From the NCBI GenBank assembly GCA_963920525.1, contig OY986438.1, positions 184,944,888-185,008,887 of the forward strand: a DNA stretch of 64,000 bases, in the 5' to 3' direction. Shown here piece after piece: positions 10,746 to 22,786 of the stretch. Every line of letters begins with the position of its first letter. The first letter of the stretch is position 1. The position numbers and the translations under genes are program-made. The notes under the pieces are model-generated. The model saw only the letters and a program-made list of their open reading frames with translations, made no database searches and was not told the DNA's origin. The DNA comes from Dichetophora obliterata. Lineage: Eukaryota; Arthropoda; Insecta; Diptera; Sciomyzidae.

Positions 10746-13700
10746 ATGCATTTCAAATATATAGTGCTTATTGTGATAATAGTGATAAGTGCTATTTATG
10801 GTGAGGATAAAAACCACAAAGTGAGTCAAAGTGAAGTTAAGGTTGGCCGTTATTCTGTCTTGAACTCAAAATAAAAGTGTATCGAAAGTAGTTGTTTTTT
10901 AATTTATGTAACTTCACGTCACTTCAGTCACAATTCACACTTCATTAGCCCAATTCTGAATAATTTTTTTCTCGGAGAAAATTATTCAGAAGGAATGTGT
11001 TAATTTTTAAGATAAAGTTCAAGAAAATTTTGGAAATTTTTAATGCAAATTTGTTCATCAACCGTCAATATTCATGAGTGTTAATAAAAAAAAAGTGATG
11101 TCTTTATCTGCTATCTTAAAAATGAAAACTGAAAAACTATTCAGAATCGGGCAGCATATCTCCGATTTGCATTACATTTTGAGAGTCGATAGACACACAC
11201 AAAAAAACGATGAAATTCATTATTTGGCCAAATATACAGTAGACTGGTCAAACATTTGTATGAAAAATATAAATTTTTCGAAAATGAAAATTATGACTGA
11301 TTAATAATGTGACATTTGAAATAAAATCCAGCATGTATTAATACGAGTTCTATAGGAGTACGCTAAATGAGCGCGAGTTGATCGTTTTGTTGTAAATTGA
11401 AAAACATACGAAATTTTTTTGACTTTTTACGTATGTATTTCTCAATTTTTTTCGCATAAATACTTATTTTGTGTACAAAACTAATATGCACTTCGTTTAC
11501 CTTTTAATTGTTTTTAAAAATGGGCTATAAAACATAAAAATCGGATCAAAATTACCAGTGTTGTGATATTTTAATTTTTTAAAAAATTTCATTTTTTTTC
11601 TTACTGCAGTAAAAAAATTCTTAAAGACTCAAATTTGTAAAAAGTGCAATAAATTGCTATTGAAATGTTTTCTGATATAACATTTAATACAAAAACAAAG
11701 AAATATGTGATTACGTTGAATAACTTGGTCGTTATGAAATTTTTTACTAAAAGTGTAAATTTCGAGTTTGGGTATTTTTACGAAAAAATTCCAAAAATGC
11801 AAAATTTTAAAAATCGACTAAACGACTGGCTATAACATAGTCTTAAGCTATTTTGGGCAAAAAATTACAAAAACCAAAACTCGGAGAAAAAGTTATAACT
11901 TTTGAAACTTGATGTTTTTCAAAAATGCTCAAAGTGCCTGGTTTTGGCATTTCGAACACAAAAAATTCATAAAAAATTGATAAACTATGTTTTTCATTTA
12001 ACATAAATTCAGTTATATAAAAAAAATTTCTGATTTTAGTTAGAAGAAATTTTGGAGTTCCAGGGCTGCCAACATATTAGATCCTGGTTTTAGGGAAAAA
12101 ATATTAAAAAATAGCCCAAAAACCAACCAATTTCATTTTAGCCACTGCCACTTGTGAATTCTCTTTTTTCAAAAAAAGAAAAAAAAAAAAAAAACAAAGC
12201 TTCATATGCGCGAAAACACAGTTAATTAAAAAAGTTTCTACAGTGTTTTTTTTTATAAAATGACTAAAGCAAATGCTTCCGATTTTTCTTTGACTTTTTT
12301 AACTTCAACCTGCGGTGTGACTTGGTTTCTGATCCGATTTTGGATATATTGTGCTTGATGGAATAGTGAAAAAAGAGAATTCATAAGTGAACATAAAATT
12401 GATTGGTTTTTGGGGTATTTTTAATATTGTTTACCCTAAAACAAGGGTTTGATATGTTGGCAGCCCTGGAACTCTAAAATTTCTTATAACTAAAATCAGA
12501 AAATTGTATTTTATATTATTGAAGCCATTTAAAATGAGAAACATAATTTTATCGATTTTTTATGAATTTTATTTTGTTCGAAATGCCAAAAACATGCACT
12601 TTCTTTATCCAAATTTTGGTTTTTGCAAATTTTTGCCCAAAATAGCATCAGACTATCATGTAGCCATCCGTGAAGTTGATTTTAACACGTATGCATTTTT
12701 GGATTGATTGGAAATTTTTTCCTAAAAATAACCAAACTCGAAATTTACAAAATGTTACATTTCTAGTAAAAAAATTTCATAACGACCAAGTTATTAAACG
12801 TATTTACATAATTTTTTTTAAATATAAAATATTTTTTTAGAAAACTTTTCAATAGCAGTTTATTGCAATTTATAGACATTTATAGAAATTTGAATTTTAA
12901 CAGTTTTTTTTACTACATTAAGAAAAAAAAATAGAATTTTTCAAAAATTAAAATACCACCACTCTAATAATTTTTATCCGATTTTTATATTTTACAGCTC
13001 ATTTGTAGGGACAATTAAATAAAAAACGAAGTGCATACTAGTTTTATGCATAAAATAAGGTTTTAGCCCAAAAAATCTAGAAATATGTAAAAAGTCACGA
13101 AATTTTCATATGTTTTTCAATTTACAACAAAACTATCAACTCGCTGTAATTTGGCGTACTCCTATCGAACTTATATTAATACATGCTGGTTCTTGACCCA
13201 AAAGTCGCGTTTTTAACTAGTCATAATTTTCATTTTCGAAAATTCTTGAAAAAGGGTAATATAATTAATATACAGTGCAGAGAAAAACAAAGTTTTTTTT
13301 TGCAAAACTGAAACATTTAAAAATTTTGACAAAAATCAAGCATACGCATTGCAAAAATGTGTGTCTACATTTATTTGGTTTTTGTTTTTTAAAGAGGTAT
13401 TTTTTAAAAAAATTTGTTAGTTTTAAAAATATTATTTTAAAAATTTAGAAATTATTTTTATTAGACCCGTGTCGATAAAAAATTAAACCTTAAGCTGAGC
13501 GTAGTACTATAAACAAACAATCTGCAGCTTCTAGCATGACCATGGCCAAAGTTATGACACAAAACTAAAAGACTCTTTCATATAACTTATATGGAGATTT
13601 AAAACTTAAACGCAAGATTTCTCGAAACTTTGAGATCAGACTTAAGCTGTTATTGCTTATCGACACAAATATGTAGGTACTTTAAGTTTTGCGCATATTT

Positions 13701-16700
13701 CAAGTATACTATTATGTGGGTTTTCGCTCTTAAACTGTTGGAGTTATACATTTTTTTTGTAAAGCAAAACGTGTGGAATCAAAATCCATTTCCGCCGCAC
13801 AGTGGGAAAAAAATGGTGACCAAAATGAGATATTGATTTACCTGGAATTATGTATACGAACTTCTGGAAAAGAAAATAAAAGGTTTTAGAAAATGGGTGT
13901 GGTCAGACACCCACATTTGTTTTTCCCATTTGTGTCCCTTGTCAGTGATGCGATTTTGTTGAAATTTTGGATGTGGTCAGACCAAAACTACGCCCATTTC
14001 TCATACAAAATAATAATATTTTTCTTAGTTTTTCCCTTGAGCGATTTTGCGTTAAAGTTTTAATTTATAATACTTGTACGAAATACGTATAAATATAAGG
14101 CTGGGTCAATTTGTATGGAGGAAAATTAATGTTGCCTGGGCGATTTTCGGATCCGGCATGAAAAGTTATTAGAAAAAGGGGGTGATAGGGGTGCACTTTA
14201 TCCTATCACATCTTCAATTTCCTGAATTTTTTCTTTAGGAACTTTTTAAATTTTTTTTTATTATGTTGGTTTTATATGATTTAAATACAAATTCTAAATG
14301 TTTGATAGTTTAAATTATACTTGATTTTAAATACAAATTCTAGTTGTTTGATAGCTTAAAACCGTTTATTGAGCTTAAGGTCAAGCTTAAGGTAAAGTTT
14401 AGGAAAAAACTTTAATTTTTTTTATATAAACGTTCACAGCTAGAGAAAAACTGATGCATGAAATGAAATCCTCGTTCCCGATTCAACCTGAAACTGGTCT
14501 CACATTTATACGTTTTATACAAAAATTTCTAAGGAAAAAGTTCACAAAATTCAAGGTATAATCTTCCACCTTATATTCACATCATGTGTTTGTGAGGTCC
14601 CCGAATTTTTTTCAGATCAACCTATTTGGTCTATTTTAATCGATTTATAAATGTAATTTTTTTAAAAATCGACCACAACGCCATCTAGGGGGATTTAAAA
14701 ACATACAAAAAAATGCGGAGAATTTCCCAATATATTGCAAACGTCAGAAATTAATTTTTATTTGTATTTTGCAACGCTTTTTTAAATCAATTCGTTTGGT
14801 TCTATAAAAAAAGATGAAACAACATGATAAAAATAAATTTAGAGAGATATCTGACATTAAAATCAGTTGGATTTTCGATTTTGTGCCGAAGAAAAGCAAC
14901 AAATTTTATTTGGCCTGCAGTCAATCTACCAGACAAAAATCAAATTTATGTTTTTTATCTTTTTATGGCTTTAATGATAATAATATTAAGAGGGTTTAAA
15001 AAATAAAGATCTAAAGGGTTGAAAAAATTTCAAGGAATCAAAAAAAAACAAATTTTTTGCAGAACAGGAGCAAAACAATTTCTTTATACAAGCAAAAGCC
15101 TAGCCATTGAAAGGGTTAATAAAAGTTATTTATTACCATTTTTATACAAAAATAAAAAATAAAATAAAAATTATCATATTACACTGTAGGTAAATTTTCA
15201 ACTTTTGAAAAGACACAAAAAACGCCGAAACACGTAAACTTATTTTTCGATCGTAGAATTTAGTGGAATACTCAGTTTTTAAAAATCATATCAAAATCTC
15301 GAGATATTCAGATTTTTAATATTTTACCTTAATTTAAAAACAAATTCTATAGTTTCTTAACATTTACATTTTATTGTCTTTTCAAAAATACTTCCAAAGT
15401 GAAGATCGAGTTAGCTTTGTTGAATCTATTTCGCTTTTTCTGTCAATTTCGCTTTTTCTTCCATTTTGACCAAATGTAAATGTTGAACGTAAAAACTTTA
15501 AAAAAAATCTTAAAATTTATTTACTCAAATTAGTGTTTTTATTTCATAAGTAGATTAAATTCCGAAAGTTTAAGCAAAATCGGAGGTAGTAAAAATTTTT
15601 GGTCTTTAAAAATAAAGAAAATATAGCTAAAAATGGGTCTAGAAGTGACTTAATTACAATCGCAAATATCTCGAAATTTTGATCTGATTTGGAAAAACTG
15701 AGTATGCAATGACCAAAATACTACGACCAAAAAATTAGTTCACGTGTCTCGGCATTTTTGAGTGCTTTTGTCCACATAGTGTTATCTACTCCATGTAAAT
15801 ATCTAAGTTTTAAACTTTCTGTTTGAACAGTATAAATTTCCAGAAAATATTAGACAGACACTAACTGGCTTGGACAAAACTATACAATATCGCTTTAAAA
15901 TTACTGATTTGCTTTTGACTTTTCCAGCTCTGGTTTCAAAGAAAAACGTAAAACCACACATTAAAAAAGGATCACAAATTGGAACTACTTAAAAATTCAT
16001 AGATTAAATAAAAAATCAAAAAAGTTTCCCCCTAGTTCCAATATAATCTTAGTTTTAAGTTACTTTTAAAAAGCTGAATGCTCATGTCTAATGTTATACT
16101 ACGTTTACAGTTGACCAAATGACTCATTTTAAATGAGTCATTCAAAAGTGTTTACTGTTGTAGTATCGTGTAAACGCCCAAATCATAGCAACTTTGGTTC
16201 GATAACTCAACTTTTGACTTTAACAGGGATGCTATGATCAGAGCTTTTACACGATACTACTACAGTAAACACTTTTGAATGACTCATTTCAAATAAGTCA
16301 TTTGGTACAATGTAAACGTAGAATAATACTATAAAAGACTTCGGAGCAGATATATATTTCTCAGTCATTTTTTAATATTCAAAAATGTTGAAGAATGCCA
16401 ATAATGGAATATATTCACATAGCAAATATTCGGCTGTTTTGGGGTGAAGCCAAATGTTCAAAAACCGGCCAATTATGCCGAATACCGCAGCCGCATGCTC
16501 GGTCGAACACTAGTATTTATACGATGTATAGAAAAAATGCATGGTCAGACCAGAACTACGTCGCCTTCCATACAAAGTAAAAAGTTACTCCACCCGATTT
16601 GGTTCACAATAGAAATTCATAGCTCGGACTGTTCTAGAGTTCACCCCATAATGGTATACTCAAAATTTGCTCAAAACTCGGGTTTCAAAATTTCTTTTAA

Positions 16701-18573
16701 ATTTCTTAAAAAATGGTGCAATAATTTTTGTAATATTTTTTAGTGGGTATTCGTTTTTCTACGTGTATTAGGGTGGTCGTTATAAGGCTTTTTTCGAATT
16801 TCAGTGTTGTGTGGCTGTAAATCAGCTTAAAATATCAAAAAAACTGAGCTGTATTTTTTTTAAATATTTAAAATTGAGCCCTGAGTCACCCTGTTTGTTC
16901 ATTTGTCCGACGCACACTGTTGCTAAGTGTGCTCGAAATTAAATTTTTAAAAATGCTATTTTTGTAAAAAATTAAAACGCAGTTATATTTTCTATTAACT
17001 TATGCATCTGAAAGTTAATTTTCAGTTTTCTAGCGTTTAACGATATGCGTGTCTAAATATGACACATTTTCATTTCTTTTACACAACTGAGAAACTCAAA
17101 TGAGTAATTCAAGTTTTTACTGTAAGAAAACAGTAAAAGATTTCGGGATTTTGTGTTTTGCATTAGTTAAAATGAAGTTTTTATATTTTTTTTTTTTTTG
17201 TATTTATTTTTCCCTTCCGTATTTTCTATTGTTCTATTGTTTTGCAATGTAATTTTCAAAATAAATTTTTTAAAAAGGCGCAAAGTTATTGTTAATCTGG
17301 CAGTATTTCAACAAAATATGGTCTTCCCGTATTGATATTCAAAAGAGAGTTCAAAATAAAAATAGCTTTGTCTTTAAAAAAAAAAAATTTCGAAAATTTC
17401 ACTTTTATTTTAAGTTAACAAAAAATCATATACTTCTTGTTAAATTTGCTTCTGTTTCATTTCGAACTTTAATTGTTAATTTCGTTCACGGTGCTAATTT
17501 TAGAAGTTTGAATAAAATGTTATTGAACTTTAAAAATTATTTTTTCTGGCGCTTCTTTGACTCAAAACTAACAACTTTTCCATATTTTTAACCTAGGTTG
17601 TCTCAGGTCATTTTTTTTTTTGCCGACATTTTTCGGTTTTTTATACAATTTTTGACGTCTTTTTTAAACTTACTTTCAAAATAGGTTTACAAGTGCCAAA
17701 ATTGATTCATTTGAGTCAAAATTGGCTTCTGCAAGTCAATTTTGGCTCGGCTAAAGTGTAGTTATTCGTTTTTTTGTATTTTTTATTGTCGATCAATTGC
17801 ATGGTTTTAGACATTTTTGCGATTTTTTTATGTAAATTTTAAGAGTAAGTTTAAAAAAACACGTCAAAAATTGTATAAAACAACCAGAATATGTTGGCGG
17901 AAAAAATGAGCCGGGTCAACCTAGGTCAAAAATATGAAAAACTTGTTAGTTCAGCAACATTTTATTTAAACTTCTGAAATCAGCACCGTAAGCGTTATTA
18001 AACTAAAGATATTTTAAAAAAATTTTACTTTATGCTTTGTTTTATAATAGGGCAGTTCATGATCTTGTTGCATCGTTGCAAATGCAAAATAAACAGCTTT
18101 AACAAAAACAAAAAGCATCGAAGAGCTTTTGCAACATATGCTTTTTGTTTTTGTAAAAGCTGTTTATTTTGCATTTGCAACGATGCAACAAGATCGTGAA
18201 CTGCCCTAATATACAGTGGCTCAAAGCTTATTTTAACCAGCACCTAACAAAAACTTTTAGAAGCTTTGACAACTAAACTAAAAAGGATTTCAAAATTATA
18301 TAAATGCAGGTTGTTAGTCTGATGTTTTAACTCATCATATATGACTTACTTTATTTTTTATATTTTTTTACGTTTTACAACAATTAACAATGTCACAGCT
18401 TTGACATAGTAAATTAATAGTAAATAAGTAATTTTAAGACAAAATATTGTTTCTAGCTTCAGTAAACTCAAACTAATATATTTTGTAATAGAGTTATTGG
18501 CCAAGTAAGGCTTAGTAATTACACATGAATTAATAAATAAAGAAATAAATCAATAAATAAATAAAAAAAGAAA

Positions 18574-18632
<59 letters not shown>

Positions 18633-18637
18633 ATTAA

Positions 18638-18692
<55 letters not shown>

Positions 18693-18697
18693 ATACA

Positions 18698-18756
<59 letters not shown>

Positions 18757-21173
18757 AAAAATAAATAAATAAATAAATAAATAATAAAAAGATATATGAA
18801 AAAGTGGTGCGGTCAGGGGATCTCCGTCAGGAACGAAGTTCCTTACGCTCTTCCTTCAACTCTAAATATAATTCGAAATAAAATCTGTGTATTTTTTTAT
18901 TACTATTTTGTATTTTACATAATTTTTTCAAGGCAAATAATGCAAATGAATAATCAAATCAAAAATTTTTATTTAATATTTTAGAAAAAATTAGTTATTT
19001 ATTAAAAATTAAGATGTAAAATTTTTATGAGAGTTGAACATAGGCAGCTACCGTTGCCAGCGATGTTTGTTTCATGACGCAACAAGGCGTTGAGCATTGA
19101 ACATTTATCATGTTTTTCGTATGTAACTTGAGTTGCTTGAAAAGTTGAATTGAGACCTGAACTTACTTAAGAGTATAAAATAAAACAATTTTTTAGTGTC
19201 CACCCTAGTGTCAAAAACTGTTTCAAATTCTTATATTAAATTCAAAATCCAAAGAATATAATAAAACATATTTTAAGGGTCCACCCTAGTGTTGAAACGT
19301 TTTTTAAACTCTTACATCAGGTTCGAAATCAGTGACATCTTAATACTGCCAGCACATATACAAAGAGAATATAAAAGAGGATATATTCTAAATCAGCTAT
19401 CAGCGCATATAATAGAAAAAACACTAGGGGTTCCCCCTAGAGGCTAAAAACCATTTTTGAAATTCTAGCATCAAATTCGAAATCAGCGATCCCTTAATAC
19501 TGTCAGCAGCAAATCATACCTAAAAAGTATAAAATAAAGAAACACATTTTTATGGGCCACTCTAATGGCAGAAAACATTTTTGAAATTCTGACATCAAAT
19601 TTGAAATCAGCGACCAGCGCATCTACAAAGAGCATAAAACAAAAACACATTTTAAGGGTTGACCCTAGTGTAAAAAAACTTTTTCAAATTCTTACATCAT
19701 GTTCGAAATCAACGACCCCTTTTCTGATACACATATGACTTTAAAGCAAAGGTTTTTATTTTACGTCAAGCGTAACACCCGCTCCAATAGCGTAAAATAT
19801 CGCTGCTGGGTCCTTTTTAGGATTCTCTGACCAACAACACGCTGAAATAGCGTGAAAAGAATGGAAAATATACATATTTTGGAAAAAACGCTGAATTTTA
19901 TATAGAATTGAAAAAACCCACTACATAGCGCGATCTTTTTATAAAATCGACAATAAATATCGTGAAATTTCACAACATTGATTGTAGTGATTTTACAATC
20001 AGTTTTTAGAGTGCAAATACAAAGAGTATACTGTTACGTGATGGTTTCTACCAAATCACACTACTCGCAAGCCGCGTAAAGGAACTTTGTTCTAAAAAAA
20101 AAAGCACAAGAAATGATTACCTTGCTCACCAAAAAGACTCCTTGAAATACAAAACCATTGAGAAATTCTTTTTTAATTAAAATTTGTAAGAATTGCAAAT
20201 ATACATAGGCTATACATGATAAAAAAATTTTGTTAAATTGGTAGTTAAATATTCATAACGATTTTCAGAAACGTCAAATTTATCGTGAGGAAGTTCTGCC
20301 GCATGCTGGTGGGAGAATTCCGGACACGGCATTTCAAACCGATCGCTTGTTTCTGAACCGATTACAGAAGGATGGCATCGCAGTGCCTGATGGAATAGTA
20401 CCCGAGCAACGCAATCCGCAGGTGAGCTGAGCTACACAGAAATAGCATTATTTAAGTGTTAAATTTAAAATTCACAAATCAATCATAGGTCTATCCATTT
20501 CTAACCAAACCGATGCGAGAAGTTTATCGTGTCGCTTTAAGCTCAGATGCACGCTTTATACCAAGTGAAGGACGTTATCATTACACCGAAGTGCCATCGG
20601 TGGAGACTACATATTTGTATCCACAAATTCAGGGGCAACATCTTCAAGTGCCAGCAAAAACGCCAATACATCCGGTATATAAACAAATACAGCTGCAAAA
20701 TCCGCTGTTGAATCAACTCAAGCTACAACCGAAGAAAAAAGGTAAAGGCGCTGATTAGGTTACTTTGAGTTTTTGGCAGTTGATATTGAAATTAAAAAAA
20801 ATATGTTTCTATATTTGAAATAGCACCACCGACTTTGCAGAGCATGACATCGTTTAGAGGAATGAAAAATAGTTTCAAATCGTTCAAACCTCATTCATAT
20901 CAGAATTTTAATATAATGAATGCGCCTGTTGTGCCCACTGTCAATGCCATAGGCTATCATTATTATCCTGACTATGAATCGAGTCGTGTAAGTTATTGCT
21001 GTTATGATCAGAAAAATAGACACAATATCTTAAGTTGGTATTTTTTTCCATTATTGCAGCTCTTTAGCGACTTTGACAATTTTTTCAACAACTTGGACTT
21101 ACACGCTGCTGCCTCTACCGCCAATTATTATAATAAATTAAACAAATATCCTGCACAACAAATATTAGATTAG
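10746..21173 (+). CDS. Secreted protein of ~252 aa, five exons, family not recognised
   Basis: Exons are 10746-10820, 20269-20421, 20489-20741, 20824-20987 and 21060-21173. Phases agree at every junction (0, 0, 1, 0) and all introns are GT-AG. Exon 1 encodes a signal peptide (MHFKYIVLIVIIVISAIYG, then EDKNHK). Exon 2 opens with KRQIYREE, so the junction gives KKRQ, a possible dibasic processing site. The mature part is rich in P, Q, Y and N and has no recognisable domain. The C-terminus is N/Y-rich (FDNFFNNLDL to QQILD). AATAAA at 21304-21309 follows the stop. Intron 1 is 9.4 kb and full of repeats. The later introns are 67, 82 and 72 bp. Linking exon 1 to exon 2 is inferred from phase, strand and lack of another candidate; the last four exons are firm. 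Confidence 0.7.
11190..13375. repeat. Very long imperfect inverted repeat (about 1-kb arms)
   Basis: Sequence from about 11190 onward reappears inverted up to about 13375. Matching landmarks are GAAAATGAAAATTATGACT (about 11280) with AGTCATAATTTTCATTTTC (about 13220), CAGCATGTATTAATA with TATTAATACATGCTGG, and AACTCGAAATTTAC-type segments with their complements. AGGGCTGCCAACATATTAGA (12063) likewise pairs with the complement at about 12450. The centre is near 12200-12350. It lies inside intron 1 of the secreted-protein gene. The ends are ragged and no target duplication was found. Confidence 0.7.
13376..14258. other. Intronic DNA, nothing recognised
   Basis: Part of the 9.4-kb first intron. 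No coding or clear terminal-repeat structure was recognised. Confidence 0.4.
14259..14400. repeat. AAATACAAATTCTAAATG palindromic MITE, one arm (copy 2)
   Basis: TTATTATGTTGGTTTTATAT is followed by two AAATACAAATTCTA modules (…AAATG and …GTTG) and CCGTTTATTGAGCTTAAGG. This matches the left arm of the copies at 23.96 and 34.09 kb. The right arm is absent. Confidence 0.6.
14728..15115. mobile_element. piggyBac-like MITE, left end degraded
   Basis: Homologous to the elements at 22265-22782 and 50901-51425 (shared TTTGCAACGCTTTTTT, TTCGTTTGGTTCTAT and TTTTGTGCCGAA). The right end is intact: CCATTGAAAGGG followed by TTAA (15116-15119). The first 20 or so bases on the left are degraded. Confidence 0.65.
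15182..15781. mobile_element. Palindromic element with possible 3-bp TTA duplication
   Basis: The ends are inverted: CACTGTAGG with GCCGAAACACGTAAACTTAT and TTTTTCGATCGTAG inside on the left; complementary segments CTACGACCAAAAAATTAGTT and CACGTGTCTCGGC end in CATAGTG on the right. The flanks TTA (15179-15181) and TTA (15782-15784) could be a 3-bp target duplication as in PIF/Harbinger. The match is moderate and no transposase is present. Confidence 0.5.
16099..16321. mobile_element. 223-bp MITE with ~85-bp terminal inverted repeats
   Basis: The left end, CTACGTTTACAG through CAAATGACTCATT, TTCAAAAGTGTTTACTG and TAGTATCGTGTAAA, is mirrored on the right up to TGTAAACGTAG. Each arm contains two TGACTCA/TGAGTCA motifs that are themselves palindromic. 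Inner segments ATCATAGCA and TGCTATGAT also pair. No target duplication was settled. Confidence 0.8.
16322..18048. other. Intronic DNA, nothing firm recognised
   Basis: Still within the 9.4-kb intron. A loose inverted similarity (ACATTTTTCGGTTTTTTATA near 17625 and ATACAATTTTTGACG versus CGTCAAAAATTGTATAAAAC near 17865) suggests another decayed palindromic repeat around 17590-17940. Confidence 0.35.
18049..18207. repeat. Near-perfect 70-bp hairpin
   Basis: The left arm 18049-18118 (starts AGGGCAGTTCATGATCTTG) is the reverse complement of 18138-18207 with about two mismatches. The loop is 19 nt. Pairing continues weakly outward to about 18043/18213. A palindromic MITE or a small hairpin RNA source is possible; no TSD beyond a possible TA was seen. 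Confidence 0.9.
18530..18783. repeat. (ATAA)n tetranucleotide microsatellite, ~250 bp
   Basis: Almost uninterrupted ATAA/AAAT repeat with a few interruptions (for example AAATTAATA near 18630 and TACATAA near 18690). It lies in the first intron of the secreted-protein gene. Confidence 0.97.
19160..19725. repeat. Degenerate tandem repeat, ~110-140 bp unit, 4-5 copies
   Basis: Recurrent blocks: AAGAGTATAAAATAAAACA, then TTTTAAGGGTCCACCCTAGT (variants GTGTCCACCCTAGTG, GGGGTTCCCCCTAGAGG, GGGCCACTCTAATGG, GGGTTGACCCTAGTG), then TTTTCAAATTCTTACATCA with TTCGAAATCAGCGACC. The order is preserved in each copy. Confidence 0.75.
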
Positions 21174-21303
21174 CAAATTTATATCGATTTTATAACACAT
21201 TTTAAGCCATACTTAAGAGTGAATGTTTTTCTAAATTTTTTCAACGATATAATATTAAGATATTAAATTAAATGTATTTTAAGTTTAGCCAATTTGAAAA
21301 AAA

Positions 21304-21309
21304 AATAAA
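21304..21309 (+). terminator. Poly(A) signal of the secreted-protein gene
   Basis: AATAAA 130 bp after the stop codon at 21171-21173, in an A-rich context. Confidence 0.6.
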
Positions 21310-22260
21310 AATATATTGTTTTACATCCAATTTGAAATTGACAATCCATATCAAGTTTGTTTTTGCTGTTGAAATGTTTTTGCAATGGCTAAAGTTACTA
21401 TAAAATTTTTGTGAACCATTTTGCGACTCGCAGCGCATATTTTAATCTTCGCTTAAAATTATGCCAAAAGTCATTAACGCCAATACGATTGGCTACCATT
21501 AAGAAAAATCTTCGAGAAGGGAAAAGTGTGAGTTAGGTTGCGGAAAAGTGCCATGCTTTGCTGGGATTTATCTGTCTTGTATTATTATTGAAAGTTCTCA
21601 TGCAGCTAAAAAAACACCCTAGATGCAGCAAACAATAGATGCAAAATGCATTTTTTGTTTGCGGTTGGTAGAAAAACCGTAAGACAAAATCATTATTAAA
21701 TTTTTAAAAAATTAAGATAAACAAGTCGTGGCACGAAAAATTTAAACCATGCACGAAGAAAAGTCAATCACGCACGCTCACTAATTGCTCACGATCACGG
21801 CGTGATTCTTCGTGACACGCAGGCATCTCTAATATATAGCAACACTATTCCAGATTAAATTAAAATAACTGGTGGTTTTCATGCGATTTTACTCATTCTC
21901 GAACTTGATCTTTGTGTAAATAAATATATCGTGTAAATTACAATGAAAAAAATTATTTTTATATGAATTTATGGGTACTAATCCAAATATTGATTACATG
22001 AATATGCCTTGCAAATGGCATATTTTTTTAAAATCATAAAAATCGTTAAAATTTAGGACCAAATCAGCTGATAATAGGATGAACTAAACACATTCAAAAT
22101 TTCATTACGATCTGAAATAAATACGTCCTTGAAAATAAAATATTTCTAAAAATTATTTATATCGCAGTTAACATGATAACGATCAATAATTATAAGATAG
22201 AAAAGTGCAAATTCAAAATTTGATCTTGATATAATAATGTTTTCCTATTCCAAAATATCA
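21310..22260. other. Intergenic DNA, nothing recognised
   Basis: No coding region or structured repeat was recognised between the secreted-protein gene and the piggyBac-like MITE. Confidence 0.4.
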
Positions 22261-22264
22261 TTAA

Positions 22265-22782
22265 CCCTTTCAGTGGATTTGACCAATATATTGGACACTT
22301 CAGAAAATAATTTTTATTTTTATTTTGCAACGCTTTTTTTTAAATCAAATCGTTTGGTTCTATGAAAAAAGGATACACCAACATGATTAAAAAAAATTTA
22401 GAGAGATTTTGACATTTAAAGTCAGTTGGATTTTCTATTTTGTGCCGAAAAACAGCAAACCATTTTTTGGCGTATTTTATAAGAAAAAATCAACCGGACA
22501 AAAATCAAATTTATGTTTTTATCTTTTTATTGCTTTATTGATAACAATATTTAGAGGATTAAAACAAAGATCTAAAGGGTTGAAAAACTTTCAAGGCATT
22601 AAAAAAAAAGATTTTGAGCCGAACAGGAGCAAAACTATTTTTTCTTTGTACAAGCTTGCAAAACGTAAGTAACGCAGGATAAAATCAAAGATATATTTTT
22701 TTCATCTTCTTAGTACCTAAATGATAGGAATATTACCTCAAAAAATTATTTTGTTCTTAGTTCAGCCTAGCCACTGAAAGGG
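22265..22782. mobile_element. piggyBac-like MITE with TTAA target sites
   Basis: TTAA (22261-22264) is followed by CCCTTTCAGTGG. The far end is CCACTGAAAGGG followed by TTAA (22783-22786). A TTAA duplication plus termini starting CCC is diagnostic of piggyBac-type transposition. The 518-bp body is AT-rich and contains a weak open frame shared with the copies at 14.7 and 51 kb, but no DDD transposase motif is visible. Confidence 0.85.
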
Positions 22783-22786
22783 TTAA

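Noticed and set aside
22409..22672. 87-codon ORF as a gene
   Set aside because: Part of the piggyBac-like MITE and broken differently in the other two copies.
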